A DNA stretch of 64,000 nucleotides from Zymoseptoria tritici IPO323 (taxonomy: Eukaryota; Ascomycota; Dothideomycetes; Mycosphaerellales; Mycosphaerellaceae), in NCBI RefSeq assembly GCF_000219625.1, contig NC_018211.1:1-64000 (forward strand), given 5' to 3'. The notes under the pieces were generated by a model that worked only from the letters and a program-made list of their open reading frames with translations, was not told the origin of the DNA and did not search any database. The translations under genes were made by a program, and so were the position numbers. Position 1 is the first letter of the stretch, and each line of letters opens with the position of its first letter. Positions 1-10,259 of this stretch are shown here, one piece after another.

Positions 1-132
1 ACCCTAACCCTAACCCTAACCCTAACCCTAACCCTAACCCTAACCCTAACCCTAACCCTAACCCTAACCCTAACCCTAACCCTAACCCTAACCCTAACCC
101 TAACCCTAACCCTAACCCTAACCCTAACCCTA
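1..132 (+). repeat. Telomere, (CCCTAA)22
   Basis: Twenty-two perfect tandem CCCTAA units start at base 1. This is the C-rich strand of the TTAGGG-type telomere used by most filamentous fungi, oriented as expected for a left chromosome end. The array stops abruptly at a ccctaga variant, after which subtelomeric sequence begins. Confidence 0.98.
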
Positions 133-594
133 GACAGGTGTAGTTTAGCCCTGTCCCGCCTAGATGCCGAGGTAGTAGACCGGATGTCTTGCTTCGCTAT
201 TCCTCGAAGCCGGTCTCCCTAGGATCGTATCGCGCTATATAGCTTCTACTACTTGCCGGCCGCGCTTAACAAGCGCCCCTTGCTACGCCCTTATGTTCTA
301 CTCCGGCTACCCGATCCGCTAGAGAACGATCTCTCCGCCGAGCAAGAGAAGGAGATTCCGTCGGTAGACCCGAGGTTTTCTAGTCGAGCTAGAAGGTAGG
401 AGTATACTATAGCCCTAGACGTCGGTTATTCCGTCGCTAGTATAGGTGTCGGGGATATCGCTATTGTCGCCTCGGCGTACGGAGATAGTTAGGGGATTAG
501 AGACGCTATAGATAATTTCCCGCCGGCTACGCTACCGCTAGTCGAAGGTAGTCTACTTCGTAAGGTCTATGCCGAGCGAGAGGGGGTAATATAG
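133..594. other. Proximal subtelomeric sequence, no gene recognised
   Basis: About 460 bp directly inside the telomere. It keeps many CpG dinucleotides and is rich in TAG/CTA, the RIP pattern seen across the whole left block. No reading frame longer than a few dozen codons and no recognisable family is visible on either strand. Confidence 0.6.
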
Positions 595-1165
595 TCTAGG
601 AAGAATAGTAGGGCAGGAAACCCGGCAGAACGGGAAAGATAGCAGAGGAAAGATAGTAGAGGAAAGATAGTAGAGCAGGAAGCTAGCCGTCCTAGGGAGA
701 TAGCAGTCTAGGAAAAAGAACAGTCTAGGAAAAGGAATAGTCTAGGAAAAGGAATAGTCTAGGAAAAGGAACAGTCTAGGAAAAAGAACAGTCTTAGAAA
801 GCTAGCAGAGGAAAGATAGCAGAGGAAAGATACCGGTGTAGAAAGCTAGTAGTCCTAGGAAAATAGCAGTCCTAGGAAGATAGCAGTCCTAGGAAAATAG
901 TAGTCCTAGGAAGATAGCAGTCCTAGGAAAATAGCAGTCCTAAGAAGATAGCAGTCCTAGGAAGATAGTAGTCCTAAGAAGATAGCAGTCCTAGGAAGAT
1001 AGCAGTCCTAGGAAGATAGCAGTCCTAGGAAAATAGTAGTCCTAGGAAGATAGCAGTCCTAGGAAAATAGCAGTCCCGGAAGAATAGCAGTCTTAGGAAG
1101 ATAGTAGAGCAGAAAGATAGTAGAGCAGAAAGCTAGCAGAGCAGAAAGCTAGTACCGGGAGGAAA
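595..1165. repeat. 17-bp minisatellite
   Basis: Dozens of imperfect tandem copies of a 17-bp unit of the form cagtcctaggaaaatag, with variants such as cagtctaggaaaaggaa at 690-790. The C/T variation at the first base (cag versus tag) fits RIP of CpA. Flanking copies are degenerate and merge with an agaggaaagatag motif. Confidence 0.85.
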
Positions 1166-1308
1166 ATTAGATAGGCTAGGCCCTAACCTATATAGTGCTA
1201 AGCCTAAAACCCTTACCTACTATTATCTTTCTACCGCTATCTACATCTCTATTTCTTCTATCTTTCTTCCTTAACCTACATACTCTTCTTCTACCTATAC
1301 CCTTCTTA

Positions 1309-1480
1309 TCTAAACTACCTACTAGACTACCTGCTAGACTACCTACTAGATTACCTACTAAACTACCTACTATACTACCTACTAGATTACCTGCTAGATT
1401 ACCTACTAGATTACCTACTAGATTACCTACTAAACTACCTGCCTAATTACTAGCTAGACTATTAGCTAAATTACTAGCCT
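1309..1480. repeat. 12-bp minisatellite
   Basis: About eleven tandem copies of a 12-bp unit, roughly ctacctactaga, with ctgctag and ctactaa variants. The unit is a multiple of three, so it leaves an open frame reading as a Pro-Thr-Arg/Lys-Leu repeat (1195-1446). That frame is best treated as a by-product of the repeat, although the short upstream part is hydrophobic. Confidence 0.8.
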
Positions 1481-1499
1481 ACTACCCTCCTACCCTATA

Positions 1500-2330
1500 G
1501 AAAGAGTAATAGATTATACCCTAGGATAGCTATATAGCTAATAGGCCTATAAGGAGGAGCTAGGATACTAGGTAGAGATGTCTACCCTACTAGGAGCCTA
1601 GCTAGACTAGATAAAGGGACTAGGAAGGGAGGAGGTAGTCCTAGAGAGTATAAGGATAGGAGTTTAGATAGCAGATAAGCTAGTAGCCTACTATATAGTA
1701 GCTCTCTAGTAGATCTAGGCCTAGGAGAGCCTAAAGAGGGAAAAGGAGCAAGAGAGGGCTAAGGGAGTAGTATAGATGCTAGAGGGTAACTTTAAGTATA
1801 ATATTAAGCCCTATAAGGTATATAAAGAGATCCTAAAGAGTCTAGTTAAGGCTAGGGAGAATAGGAACCTAGAGGGAGTAGAGTTCTAGTAGGGGCTAGA
1901 GGACTAGTATATATATAAGATATAGAAAAAGCAGGAGTACCTAGAGGGGACTTTCTAGCTAAAGTAGCTAGGTAAGGAGGTAGAGCAGAGCTTTGCTAGT
2001 CCTTAGGAGTAGTAGGCTTAGTTCTAAAAGAATAGAGGTAGTTAATACTAGAAGGGTAGAAAGCTAAGGGCCTAGAAGGAGGAGGAGCAGGACAAAAGGG
2101 AGGAGAAGTTTAAGGAGGTCTAGATAGCTAAGCTAAATAAGAGGATATAGGATAGGAAGAGGTACTACTAGCAGGGCCTAGAGCTTATTAAGGGGTAGTA
2201 GAGGAAAGAGAGGCAGATAAGGGAGAAGGGGGAGGAGAGGGAGAGGGAGACCCTAGTAATAGAGGCTACTAGTAGAGGGTTAGCTAGGTTTAGCAGGTTA
2301 AATAGATTAGAGTAGAGCATATCTATTTCC
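1500..2330 (+). pseudogene. RIP-destroyed Gln/Lys/Glu-rich protein relic
   Basis: One frame reads for about 200 codons as a strongly coding-like charged protein if in-frame TAG is taken as mutated CAG or TGG. Legible pieces include NFKYNIKPYKVYKEILKSL, KARENRNLEGVEF and GLARFSRLNRLEQS. Glu, Lys, Gln and Arg dominate from about 1,800 to 2,260, suggesting a long coiled coil. The frame runs on into the phenylalanine-rich tandem repeat at 2,290. I do not recognise the family; a retrotransposon Gag-like or subtelomeric gene-family protein is possible. The consistent single frame, with stops only at CAG/TGG-type positions, is what I see directly; the ancestral gene is inference. Confidence 0.5.
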
Positions 2331-2665
2331 CTTAGATAGAATAGACAATTTGCCTTTAGACAGAACAGTTTATTTCCCTTAGATTAATTTGCCTTTAGAC
2401 AGAGCAGTTTACTTCCCTTAAATTAATTTCCCTTAGGACAAAGCAGATCTATTTCCCCGTAGATTCGTTTCCCTTTCGACAGAACAGATAACTTCCCTTA
2501 GATCGATTTCCCTTTAGATAGAACAGATCTATTTCCCTATAGACAGAATAGATAATTTCCCTCCGATAGAGTAGATAACTTCCCTTAGACAGATAAGATC
2601 TATTTCCCTTTAGACGGAACAGATAGCTCCCCTAGAATAGAACAGATTATTTCCCTATAGACGAA
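2290..2665. repeat. ~26-30 bp minisatellite
   Basis: About a dozen diverged tandem units built around 'gacagaacagatctatttccctt'-like sequence (fragments agacagaacag and atttccctttag recur). The first units are in frame with the upstream relic and read as repeated FAFRQ / FPL motifs, so the array may be the decayed 3' end of that gene. Confidence 0.75.
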
Positions 2666-4299
2666 ATAGGACCTAGGCTATCGTCCTTACGGCTTTTAGG
2701 ACTTCCGGCGGCCGCGTTGTCGGCGGGTAGTGTCGGACTCGCTGTGTCTACGATCTCGTACAGTTTTGTCGGTTATAACCCGAGATATTACCGCCGTAAG
2801 TCGCCCCGGCTACTAGCGACGGCGGGGTAAGGTTGTTCTAGATCCGATAGCGGATACGATATAACATAGAGACGCCTAGAGGAATAGATAAGGAGGTGTA
2901 GTAGAAGGGGTGTTGTAGATTACCCGCTAGTTTAGCTGTAGGGCGGAGGCACGCGACCCTAACTACGTAACGAGTACTAAGGCGAAGAGTTTTCTAGCGG
3001 GGAGAAACTCCTCCCAGTTTTCTCTCTATAAGACGATATATATCGACCGATTAAAGGGTGTCCTTCCTCTCGGCTTAAATCTAATTATAACTACTTATAA
3101 GCCCGGCGGAACTACTATATATATAGAGAATAGGAAGGATCCGGAGACCCTAAGGCTATAACCCCCACCCTAAAACCGATATAAGCCTACGAACAGACTT
3201 ATAACATGTTTATAATAGCCTTTAGAGTGCCTATTAAGTCGAACAAGTCCGACGGCACCTACTCGACCAGCCTAACTACTATCCCCGACCTCCTAACCCT
3301 AACCTAAACCCCGACCCGCTCCGCGCCTTACCCCTAGCTAGAACTAACTGGTATATATACTACATAGCCGGGACAGTTAGGGGGGGTCGAAAAGGCTACC
3401 GAGATCTTTTAGGAGAGCGGCCTTTCTTAGTTGCTATATTAGTATATAACTTTTCTTCTGTTTCGCTTAAAGGCTTAGATTTTTGGTATGTTAGGCAGCT
3501 CTAGGAGGCTTTAGGACGCCTAGGATAGATCGGGGAGGGTAGAAGGCACCGGCATCGAAGCCTCTATCCCCGATCTTGTCGTTGTTCTTTAACCCTCTCC
3601 TAGTCCTCCCTGCCCGAAGGACGAATTCTTTTATAATTTAGGAGGGTAGATAGGTAGACCGGAGGAAAAGTAATTCGGATAGATTCTCCTAAGCGTTAAA
3701 TACCGGGGCGAAATAAAGGTCGGCTTCCCTTACTTCTCTCTCTACTTCCTATAACTTATAAATGCCTCGGGGTTAGTACTAATCCTCGGCGAGTTCTTGT
3801 TTTTCTTCTAGCGGATTTTAAAGTCAAATTTTGATCCTACCTCCGGGAGGTAACGTTAGTCGGCTTCCTAATAGAGCCGATGCACTCTCGAGTTACGTCT
3901 TAATATAGAAAATGGAGAGTGAAAAGTGGGTCTTATCTGTAGGGAAGTTCGACATTACCTCGTAAATTATGTTTATTTAACTTTACTTACTCCTGGCTTT
4001 CTAAGTCGCGGTTGCTCTATAGAGGTACCGTGCTGCTATAGGCAGAGGAGTGTAGTCGATCTATCTATAGGCATCTCTTTTGTAGGCGGCCACAGTGTAT
4101 TAATACGCCCTTGCTTAACTTCCGGTCGTAGCTAGTATAGATAAATGTCTATATAGCGAAGGTTTGTGTTAGGCTTGCCTACGTTAAACGGTATTATCCT
4201 TAGTGTCTAACGATTGTTACAGAAGAGCAACAGAAATCTCCTATTAAGCTTTAGGCGGATGTTTAGGGTTAGGGTTATAGGGTTGTTTCCGAGCTAGAT
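2666..4299. other. RIP-affected subtelomere with interstitial telomere motifs
   Basis: No supported gene. Two short telomere-like tracts are visible: a C-strand tract (cctaaccctaacctaaacc) at 3292-3310, and an opposite-orientation tract (tttagggttagggtt) at 4262-4276. The 69-codon open frame at 3926-4135 has no recognisable features. Confidence 0.5.
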
Positions 4300-5850
4300 C
4301 CTAGGTCTTCCTACCTCAGTGCTTTAGAAGACTTCTTCTTAGTCTTTAGTTCCTCCTTATAGTAGTCCTTAAGGATCTTCTAAGTAGGTGGATCTTTATG
4401 TATGTCGCTTGTACGCTTACGATACCCGGGGTTTTCCCTACGGGACCTCTTCTACTCCTTTAGCTTCGCCTTATAGACTAGGAACTATTCTACATCCTTT
4501 AAGACCTGTGCTCGAAGTCTATAGTCTACAATAGTACATTCCGAGCGTTTTTCGCAAATGTTCTTACCTTTTGCTTCGGTAAGATCTTACTAAGACGGTC
4601 GTGTACACTTCCCGTCTTTGCCTAAAGGTTTGTTGGACGAGCTCGGCCTTAAGTTTATAGCTTTCCTTTTCCGACTGTTCTCGTTACGGCCGAGTTCTTA
4701 TACTTGTCTTTAATCTTGCTGTAACCGTAATATTAGAGCAAAGGCCATTCTTCTACCTTTGTTTCTTTTAAATGTTTAGAAGAGTCGAATAGGCTTATCC
4801 GGTAGAATCTCCTTATCTAGCTTGTTATAAAGCATCTAGTCTCTTTATGTAGTAGGTAGATTCGCGCGGTCTAGTTCTATAAGACCCGAGAAAATCGTCC
4901 TATAGCGGCGTTATAGCGTTGCGTAGTTGTTCGTCGAATCGATGTAGTCGAATTAAAGGTCGAAGTGCCGGATTTCCCGTCGGGAGGTGACGTTCGGATT
5001 TAAGTTTGCCCCTAGTAGACGATGTCTGTAAGTTGCCTAATCTAGTATAGGCCGGCGTTCAAATCCGGGGCTATAAAGACCGCTTTTGGACTTAGTCGAT
5101 TTCTAAACCGGCGTTTGGAGCGTTCTCGAATATTCGGGTGTTCTCAGATGTATAGAGTCGAAAGATGCGCTACTTCCGGGCTTATAACGTTTGGAAAAAC
5201 GAGTAGGTTGTTGATTATCTACTAGTACGAACGAGGGCTATATATATCTGTAACTACTGTATCCGAAAGGTTCTATAAAGGCGTTGGCCGACGTCGGAAG
5301 GCGTTGTATTTGTAGGCAGAAACGCGGTAAAGGTTCGATACATTTCCGACAAAGCGCTTACTAGAGGTTAACCGCTGTCGATTGCCGATACATACAAGTG
5401 TCTCCTTACTACTCCCTAAGACTGTCTCGACCCTCTTGTTAAAGATTAAGGCTAGAACGGAATAGCCTTAACCTATAGACTTAATAAGACCGACCTATGT
5501 TTCTACATTCTAGACAGAGTCGTAGTAATACTCCGGGGACAGATCGATGTTATTTGGTGCGTTAAACAGTCCTATCGGATCTCGTAGAGTATGCTTTCGT
5601 TCTTCGCATCGCGGCGGAGTGCGAAAGACTTAAGAGCTATCCTAGTCGTAAAAGGTCGCCGATTAATCCTCGAACTCTTCGTTACTCGTATTATCGAGCG
5701 TACCGAGGTTATCTTCCTAAGGAAGGGTGCTAGGGGGCTGACTCGGTAAGCATAGCTCCGTCTTCGTCGGTCTTAGAGCCGAGGTCTGCTCCGAAGTATA
5801 GTATAATGTCTATATAGTCCTATTGCTTAGAGTCTAACGCGGACTAGGGA
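4300..5850 (-). pseudogene. RIP-destroyed DUF262 (GmrS/ParB-fold) paralogue
   Basis: The minus strand between about 5,730 and 5,300 translates, with TAG/TAA interruptions, into a close relative of the intact DUF262 gene at 33,348-34,758. Conserved stretches in the same order are NTSNEEF, PPRCEERKHTL, GLFNAPNNIDLSPEY (intact copy: ALLNTPNAIDLDPEY), VGLIKSI, GYSVLALIFNKRVETVLG and CIGNRQRLTS (intact copy: CIDGKQRLTS). The DPEYQR and DGKQR signature motifs of the ParB/Srx-like DUF262 domain are still legible. Similarity fades towards the C-terminus, where frames below about 4,900 are uncertain. Stops fall mainly at former Gln/Trp codons, the expected RIP outcome. It is a dead copy. Confidence 0.8.
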
Positions 5851-6140
5851 AGATAGCTAGATCAATCCTCGGCGATAAAAGCGCGAGGCAGAAGACAGTA
5901 CACAAGCCGACAAGAATAGTGTACGAGGTAAGCCAGAAGTAAAGTCGAAGTAATAATAGTCCCTCCGAGTAAGAAGAACAGGGCGAAGGCCCTCCGAGCG
6001 AGAAGGTCCGAGGGAGGGAGGACTAAAGGGTCCGACAAAACCGAAATTACCGACGCTATCCCGTAATGTAGGCGTCTACTAAAAAGAGCATCTCGTGCGA
6101 GCACGAGAGGAACACATCCTAACGTGGTCGTACGAAATAA

Positions 6141-6225
6141 GAGGCCGATATAGGGATTGAACCTATAACCTTCCGTACACTACTATAGACAGAAATCATA
6201 CTACTTGACCAACTAGCTATAGATA
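6141..6225 (-). tRNA. tRNA-like remnant (possible tRNA-derived SINE)
   Basis: On the minus strand there is a near A-box (TAGCTAGTTGG), a perfect B-box (GGTTCAATCCC) and a T-stem TATAGG/CCTATA spaced as in a tRNA. The anticodon loop could be CTGTCTA (GTC, Asp), but the anticodon stem pairs poorly. The 3' acceptor half (TCGGCCT) has no matching 5' half. It is therefore probably a RIP-damaged tRNA pseudogene or the head of a tRNA-derived SINE, not a working tRNA. Confidence 0.35.
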
Positions 6226-7690
6226 AGAAACAGGGGATTTCCCCGACCTTATACACCCTTACATTAGCACTCGCATTCTAACCCCGGATAGCTCCCTACC
6301 TAGGGTTAAAACTACTCCGACGAGGACTCCGAGGAGCTCTCCGATCTAGACCTCCCCTTCTCCTCGGAAGGGAACATTTCCTACTTAGATCCGGTTTCTT
6401 ATATAAGAAGGGAGGAGATTTCCTCTTATTCGATAGTATATATATCGGTCGAAGCTCCAAATTTACCGTAATATAAATATATATGTTAACTTTCTATATA
6501 GGATCGGCCGTATTCCGGCCAGAACGAGGAGCTAAACCCCTTAAATCGAGAGCAACAGATGTAGAAAATCTCTAGAGATAAGAGTTAAGGTAGGGCGGAA
6601 AGTAGGAAAGAACACCTCGAGATTCCTGTTACAACCCTAACCCTAGGTATAACACGGTAGCCTACATCGAAGGAAAGGAGAAGCGCTCCTCGGATCTTGC
6701 GCCCTTTCCCCCTGTTCCGGAGGAAGACTTCTCCCTTTTACAGCTGCGGGACGAGGTTAGGTCGGCGTTACGTAGAGGACGGGGGGAGTGCGTACTATTA
6801 TAATATAAGCCTAGGCCAGTCCCTAGTCGTAGAGATCCATCCTCTACTTGTGTACCGCTCTCCGGATAAGATTGTCGCGCGCCCTACCTAGGTAACCGGC
6901 CGCTACCCCCTACTCCGCGGGAGTAAGGGCTACATAGCTAGGCCGAAACACGAAGCGGGAGATGTCCCGCTCCGCTTAAGCCCGAGTCTTTCCCTATACC
7001 TAGGGAGTCCGGCAGAGGTTAGAGAAATCTAGCTAGTTTATATACTCTACCGCAGCCCTCTTATAATCCCAAGTCTCCTCGTAGACTAGGGCCCTATACA
7101 GCCGAAGAGCACCGGGAAGCAGCACTAAGTCGTCCTTATTTTCCTCCGACCTAAAGAGTAGGAATCTAGTCTAGGTGTCACATGCTCCGCCCGGTACACT
7201 GGTTATTCCGGGAATAATAGGTTTGTCCTAGGCAGCGGTCTCGTAGACCTGCCGTAGGAGATCTCTCTTAAATTTGGTTAGACTAGCGGGAGCATAGTTA
7301 GGGAAGTTCTGCTCTATTTGGCGCTCGTCCAGAGTTTAGTTTAGGGCATGCATATTAGGGAAGACCGGAGCAGCTATATCGATAATAGTATAGACGATTG
7401 TCGATGTAGGAGTAGAGTCGTAGTAGAAGGTGTAGGTATGTAGTTGCTAGAGGTAAGGGGTAGTATATTATCGTAAGAGGTAGTAATCGTAGACTATATA
7501 AAGGTCTAAGGAAGAAGGGAAGGAAAGGATTGCGGAAGTTAATGCCGAAGAGAGGGTTTAAAAGGAAGAGAGCCGTCGCTTTTATACCCTTAGAAGGGCG
7601 ACCTACTAGTGAATTCCACCCTATGCCGGCAGTTACTAGCTCGAGGCTTATAATAATACGTAAATTCGATTATTCACCTACTAGAATTAG
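6226..7690. other. RIP-affected sequence, no supported gene
   Basis: A short C-strand telomere tract (aaccctaaccctag) lies at 6633-6646. The minus strand at 6,850-7,120 has a coding-like stretch of about 80 codons (fragments ALTPAE, GYLGRARDNLIRRAVHKQR), but I do not recognise it and cannot define ends. The rest shows nothing. Confidence 0.4.
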
Positions 7691-7699
7691 CTAGACGAT

Positions 7700-9446
7700 T
7701 ATAATACTTTAGCTACGCTGTTATACTTACTTCGACCTCAAATTTGCACATCTGCTCTATATATGCGAGCTTTTATTCTTAGAGCAATTTAAGGCTCTCC
7801 TAGAACTCTCTACCTTCGAGGCTATTAACGTCGCCGACCTCTTCCGGCATAAACAACAGCATTTTGGCAGTACGATTGTCTAATTCTTCAATGTTTAGGC
7901 GAGCGCTAGGACTAACTTAAGGTGTCGATAGTACTATTAGGGCTCGTAACTGCTCTTCTTCTTTAAGCGTACCTCTAGTAGCGACCGAGCTTAAATTTCC
8001 TTCGATCTCGACATCTTCGTCCTTAGTCGGCGTTATAGGTTACGAAGCCTCTATAGTAATATCGGTTCCTATCTCTTCTTTAACATACTCGTTACAGATC
8101 TTACTCGCTCTTAGAAATAATAACTACAATCGAGCTTACTCCTACGACTCTCGTAAAGACAGACCTAGTACGAGCGCTACTTTCCTATTAACGCTATTGC
8201 CGACGATCTTATGTTACTAAGCAGGGCTACCTATTAGAACCTCCTAGTCTTAATAGCCCTAAGCTCGCCTCGCTTCTATAACAGTCTAGATCCGATTCTA
8301 AGACTAGTACATAAAACGTCTATTAATACTATCTCCGATAGCGGTCTTAGTAACGATAGTTAGAAAGAGGCTATTTAGGAACATTCGCGAAAACATTCTC
8401 GAGTTCTCCTGCCGACGGGTTGTATTAACGTTGTCGCAGAATGTTAAGGGTTCTCCGCATAGAAGCCCGAGCAATTTAGCCTATATAAGACCTATCCTGT
8501 GCGGTCGAGTAGGCATAGCCGCTATCCGTATTTAGTTTGTTGCCGACTCTAGCGACATAGTCCGATAGTCTAGGAATTATAGGCAAAGCTACGGTTACGC
8601 ATCTCCGATGTCTAGTAAGTCGGCGCAAGCCTACGCCGGAGTAACGTATAGGAACGTAGTAAACTCGTCTTTGCGACTGCCGAAAGGCAGGCCGTTGCTC
8701 GAGAGGCTAAGTGCACGACTTCTAAAGCTTATATTTAGATAACTGTAGCTATAAGGAATTAGCGATAGTAGCAGCAGACTAGGAGCGGAAGTAGAGATAA
8801 ACACTCGTAATCGTTACTGTGGACTACCGTGCGACTAGGCATCGCCTAGGAATTGCTGAACTTAATAACTAAGTGCGACTAAGGCCGTAACGATTTGTGA
8901 AAACACATTCTGATCTTTATTCAGTCCTATCCCGGCCGTTATCGTAACAACGTTCTTAAGGAGGAAGTACCGCGGGACGTAGAAGTCTACAAATGATACG
9001 ATCGACGCTACTAGCGAAGCGTTCTGCTTAGACTGCTTGCTAAGCTTAAAGAGCTACAGCATCGAAAATCCGGGGCATAGACTTCCGCCTGTAAGAATGT
9101 GAATATCTCCTAGCCGCGCGATATTCGACTTTAGGTCGCCCGCTATAGCTCTAGTAAGCAAGTCGTTAACTAAGCTTAGGAAATACTTTATTCTATCCGG
9201 CCGTCGAACGTTTGCCTAGTAGCTGTGTAACGCATGTTTATTCCAGTCGGCGGCATACTTAAATCTAGCAATACCGGCTTCTTCTAAGCTATAGTTAAAG
9301 GTTCTACCACCGTAGAAGAGACTTATTCCGACTATTTTCTCGCTGTAGTACATATTAGGATTCCATCCTTCTTTTATCGGTAGGAAACTATCTCGTACTA
9401 CTAAAAGGTCAGAATCCACATCGACATCCGCACTTCTATTGCACAC
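7700..9446 (-). pseudogene. RIP-destroyed DIM-2-type DNA (cytosine-5) methyltransferase
   Basis: The minus strand reads as the catalytic domain of a fungal DIM-2-class C5 DNA methyltransferase, which puts 5-methylcytosine on RIP-mutated DNA. Motifs in order: motif I region FYGGRTFNYSLEEAG (about 9,320-9,280; family form LFCGGGTFNRGLEEAG); KYAADWNKHALHSY; motif IV GGSLCPGF (about 9,092-9,066; family GGSPCQGFS, Pro-Cys pair damaged); ASIVSFVDFY and LLKNV (family ENV); VFSQIVTALVAL; VQQFLGDA, SHGSPQ and RVFIS (motif VIII region); and near 8,210-8,145 motif X KIVGNSVNRKVALVLGLS. A tail of about 150 residues follows. Stops replace Gln/Trp codons throughout. The BAH-containing N-terminus is missing upstream of 9,446, where the sequence changes character. 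Confidence 0.85.
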
Positions 9447-10259
9447 CCAATATTGACCCGATCATTACTAAACACGCACTATTCGAAAGCCCTTATCAAG
9501 GCCGTTCTAACGAACCCGCATTTACCCCGCTGCCCTTAAAACCTACGCCGCTACTAGAGTTTAAAGATTTACCTTGTTGCCCCCTTTGGGGTGAAAATTT
9601 GGACCCTAAACTCCGGGATTTGGCCCCCACCTCCGAAACCTTATTCCGACCTTACCTCCCCTATACTCGAAATATTCCCTATTTAGGGCATTACACAAGG
9701 AAGGTTCATAACCTGTACTACAACACTTTAATACACCACAACACAACTAATACGCCGCCGATTCGGACGCCGTGTAGCCCGTTTAAAAGCCCTCGACGAG
9801 AGCTTTTATTCTAGCTATTAAACGCCTGATTTAGTCGAATTTTAAAAGAGCTAAAGGCCAAACAAGAGCAGTGTTCCTAGGATACACAAATATACATATA
9901 TACTTAGTTCTCTCTACACTAGAGTTACCTGCTGTCCTACGCCGCCGAGAGAGGAAGCTAAAGGAGTAGTATAGTTTAGTAAGGACGAATTTGCACCTCT
10001 AGGGATTAGAGTAGTAGTACTAGCTATATAGCTAGATACTCTATATAGAGTATAGGCCTACCTTTCCCTAGAGACAAAGATTGTCCCGAACCTACTACGG
10101 CTACCCGCAGAACGCCTCTAAAGCCTGCTATAAAGACGTACGTTACTATAGGCTAGAGTACTTCCTAGAAGTAGAGGTATATTTATATATCTCTTCTCTC
10201 CTCTTTAAAGTATACCTTCTCCTATACTCCTACTTTGTATAGTAGGGAGAAGAGTGCCC
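9447..10259. other. Less-RIPed spacer between methyltransferase relic and LINE
   Basis: Part of this stretch (about 9,540-9,800) keeps CpA and TpG and so looks younger than or different from its surroundings. The 71-codon open frame at 9,599-9,814 has no recognisable domain. A 150-bp section near 10,150-10,260 is pyrimidine-rich. No gene supported. Confidence 0.4.

Noticed and set aside
845..1090. CRISPR-like array (regular short repeats)
   Set aside because: Units are directly tandem without unique spacers, and the genome is fungal.
5862..6104. An 80-codon hydrophobic minus-strand frame
   Set aside because: It lies in RIPed DNA, has no supporting motif and is not in frame with the neighbouring DUF262 relic.
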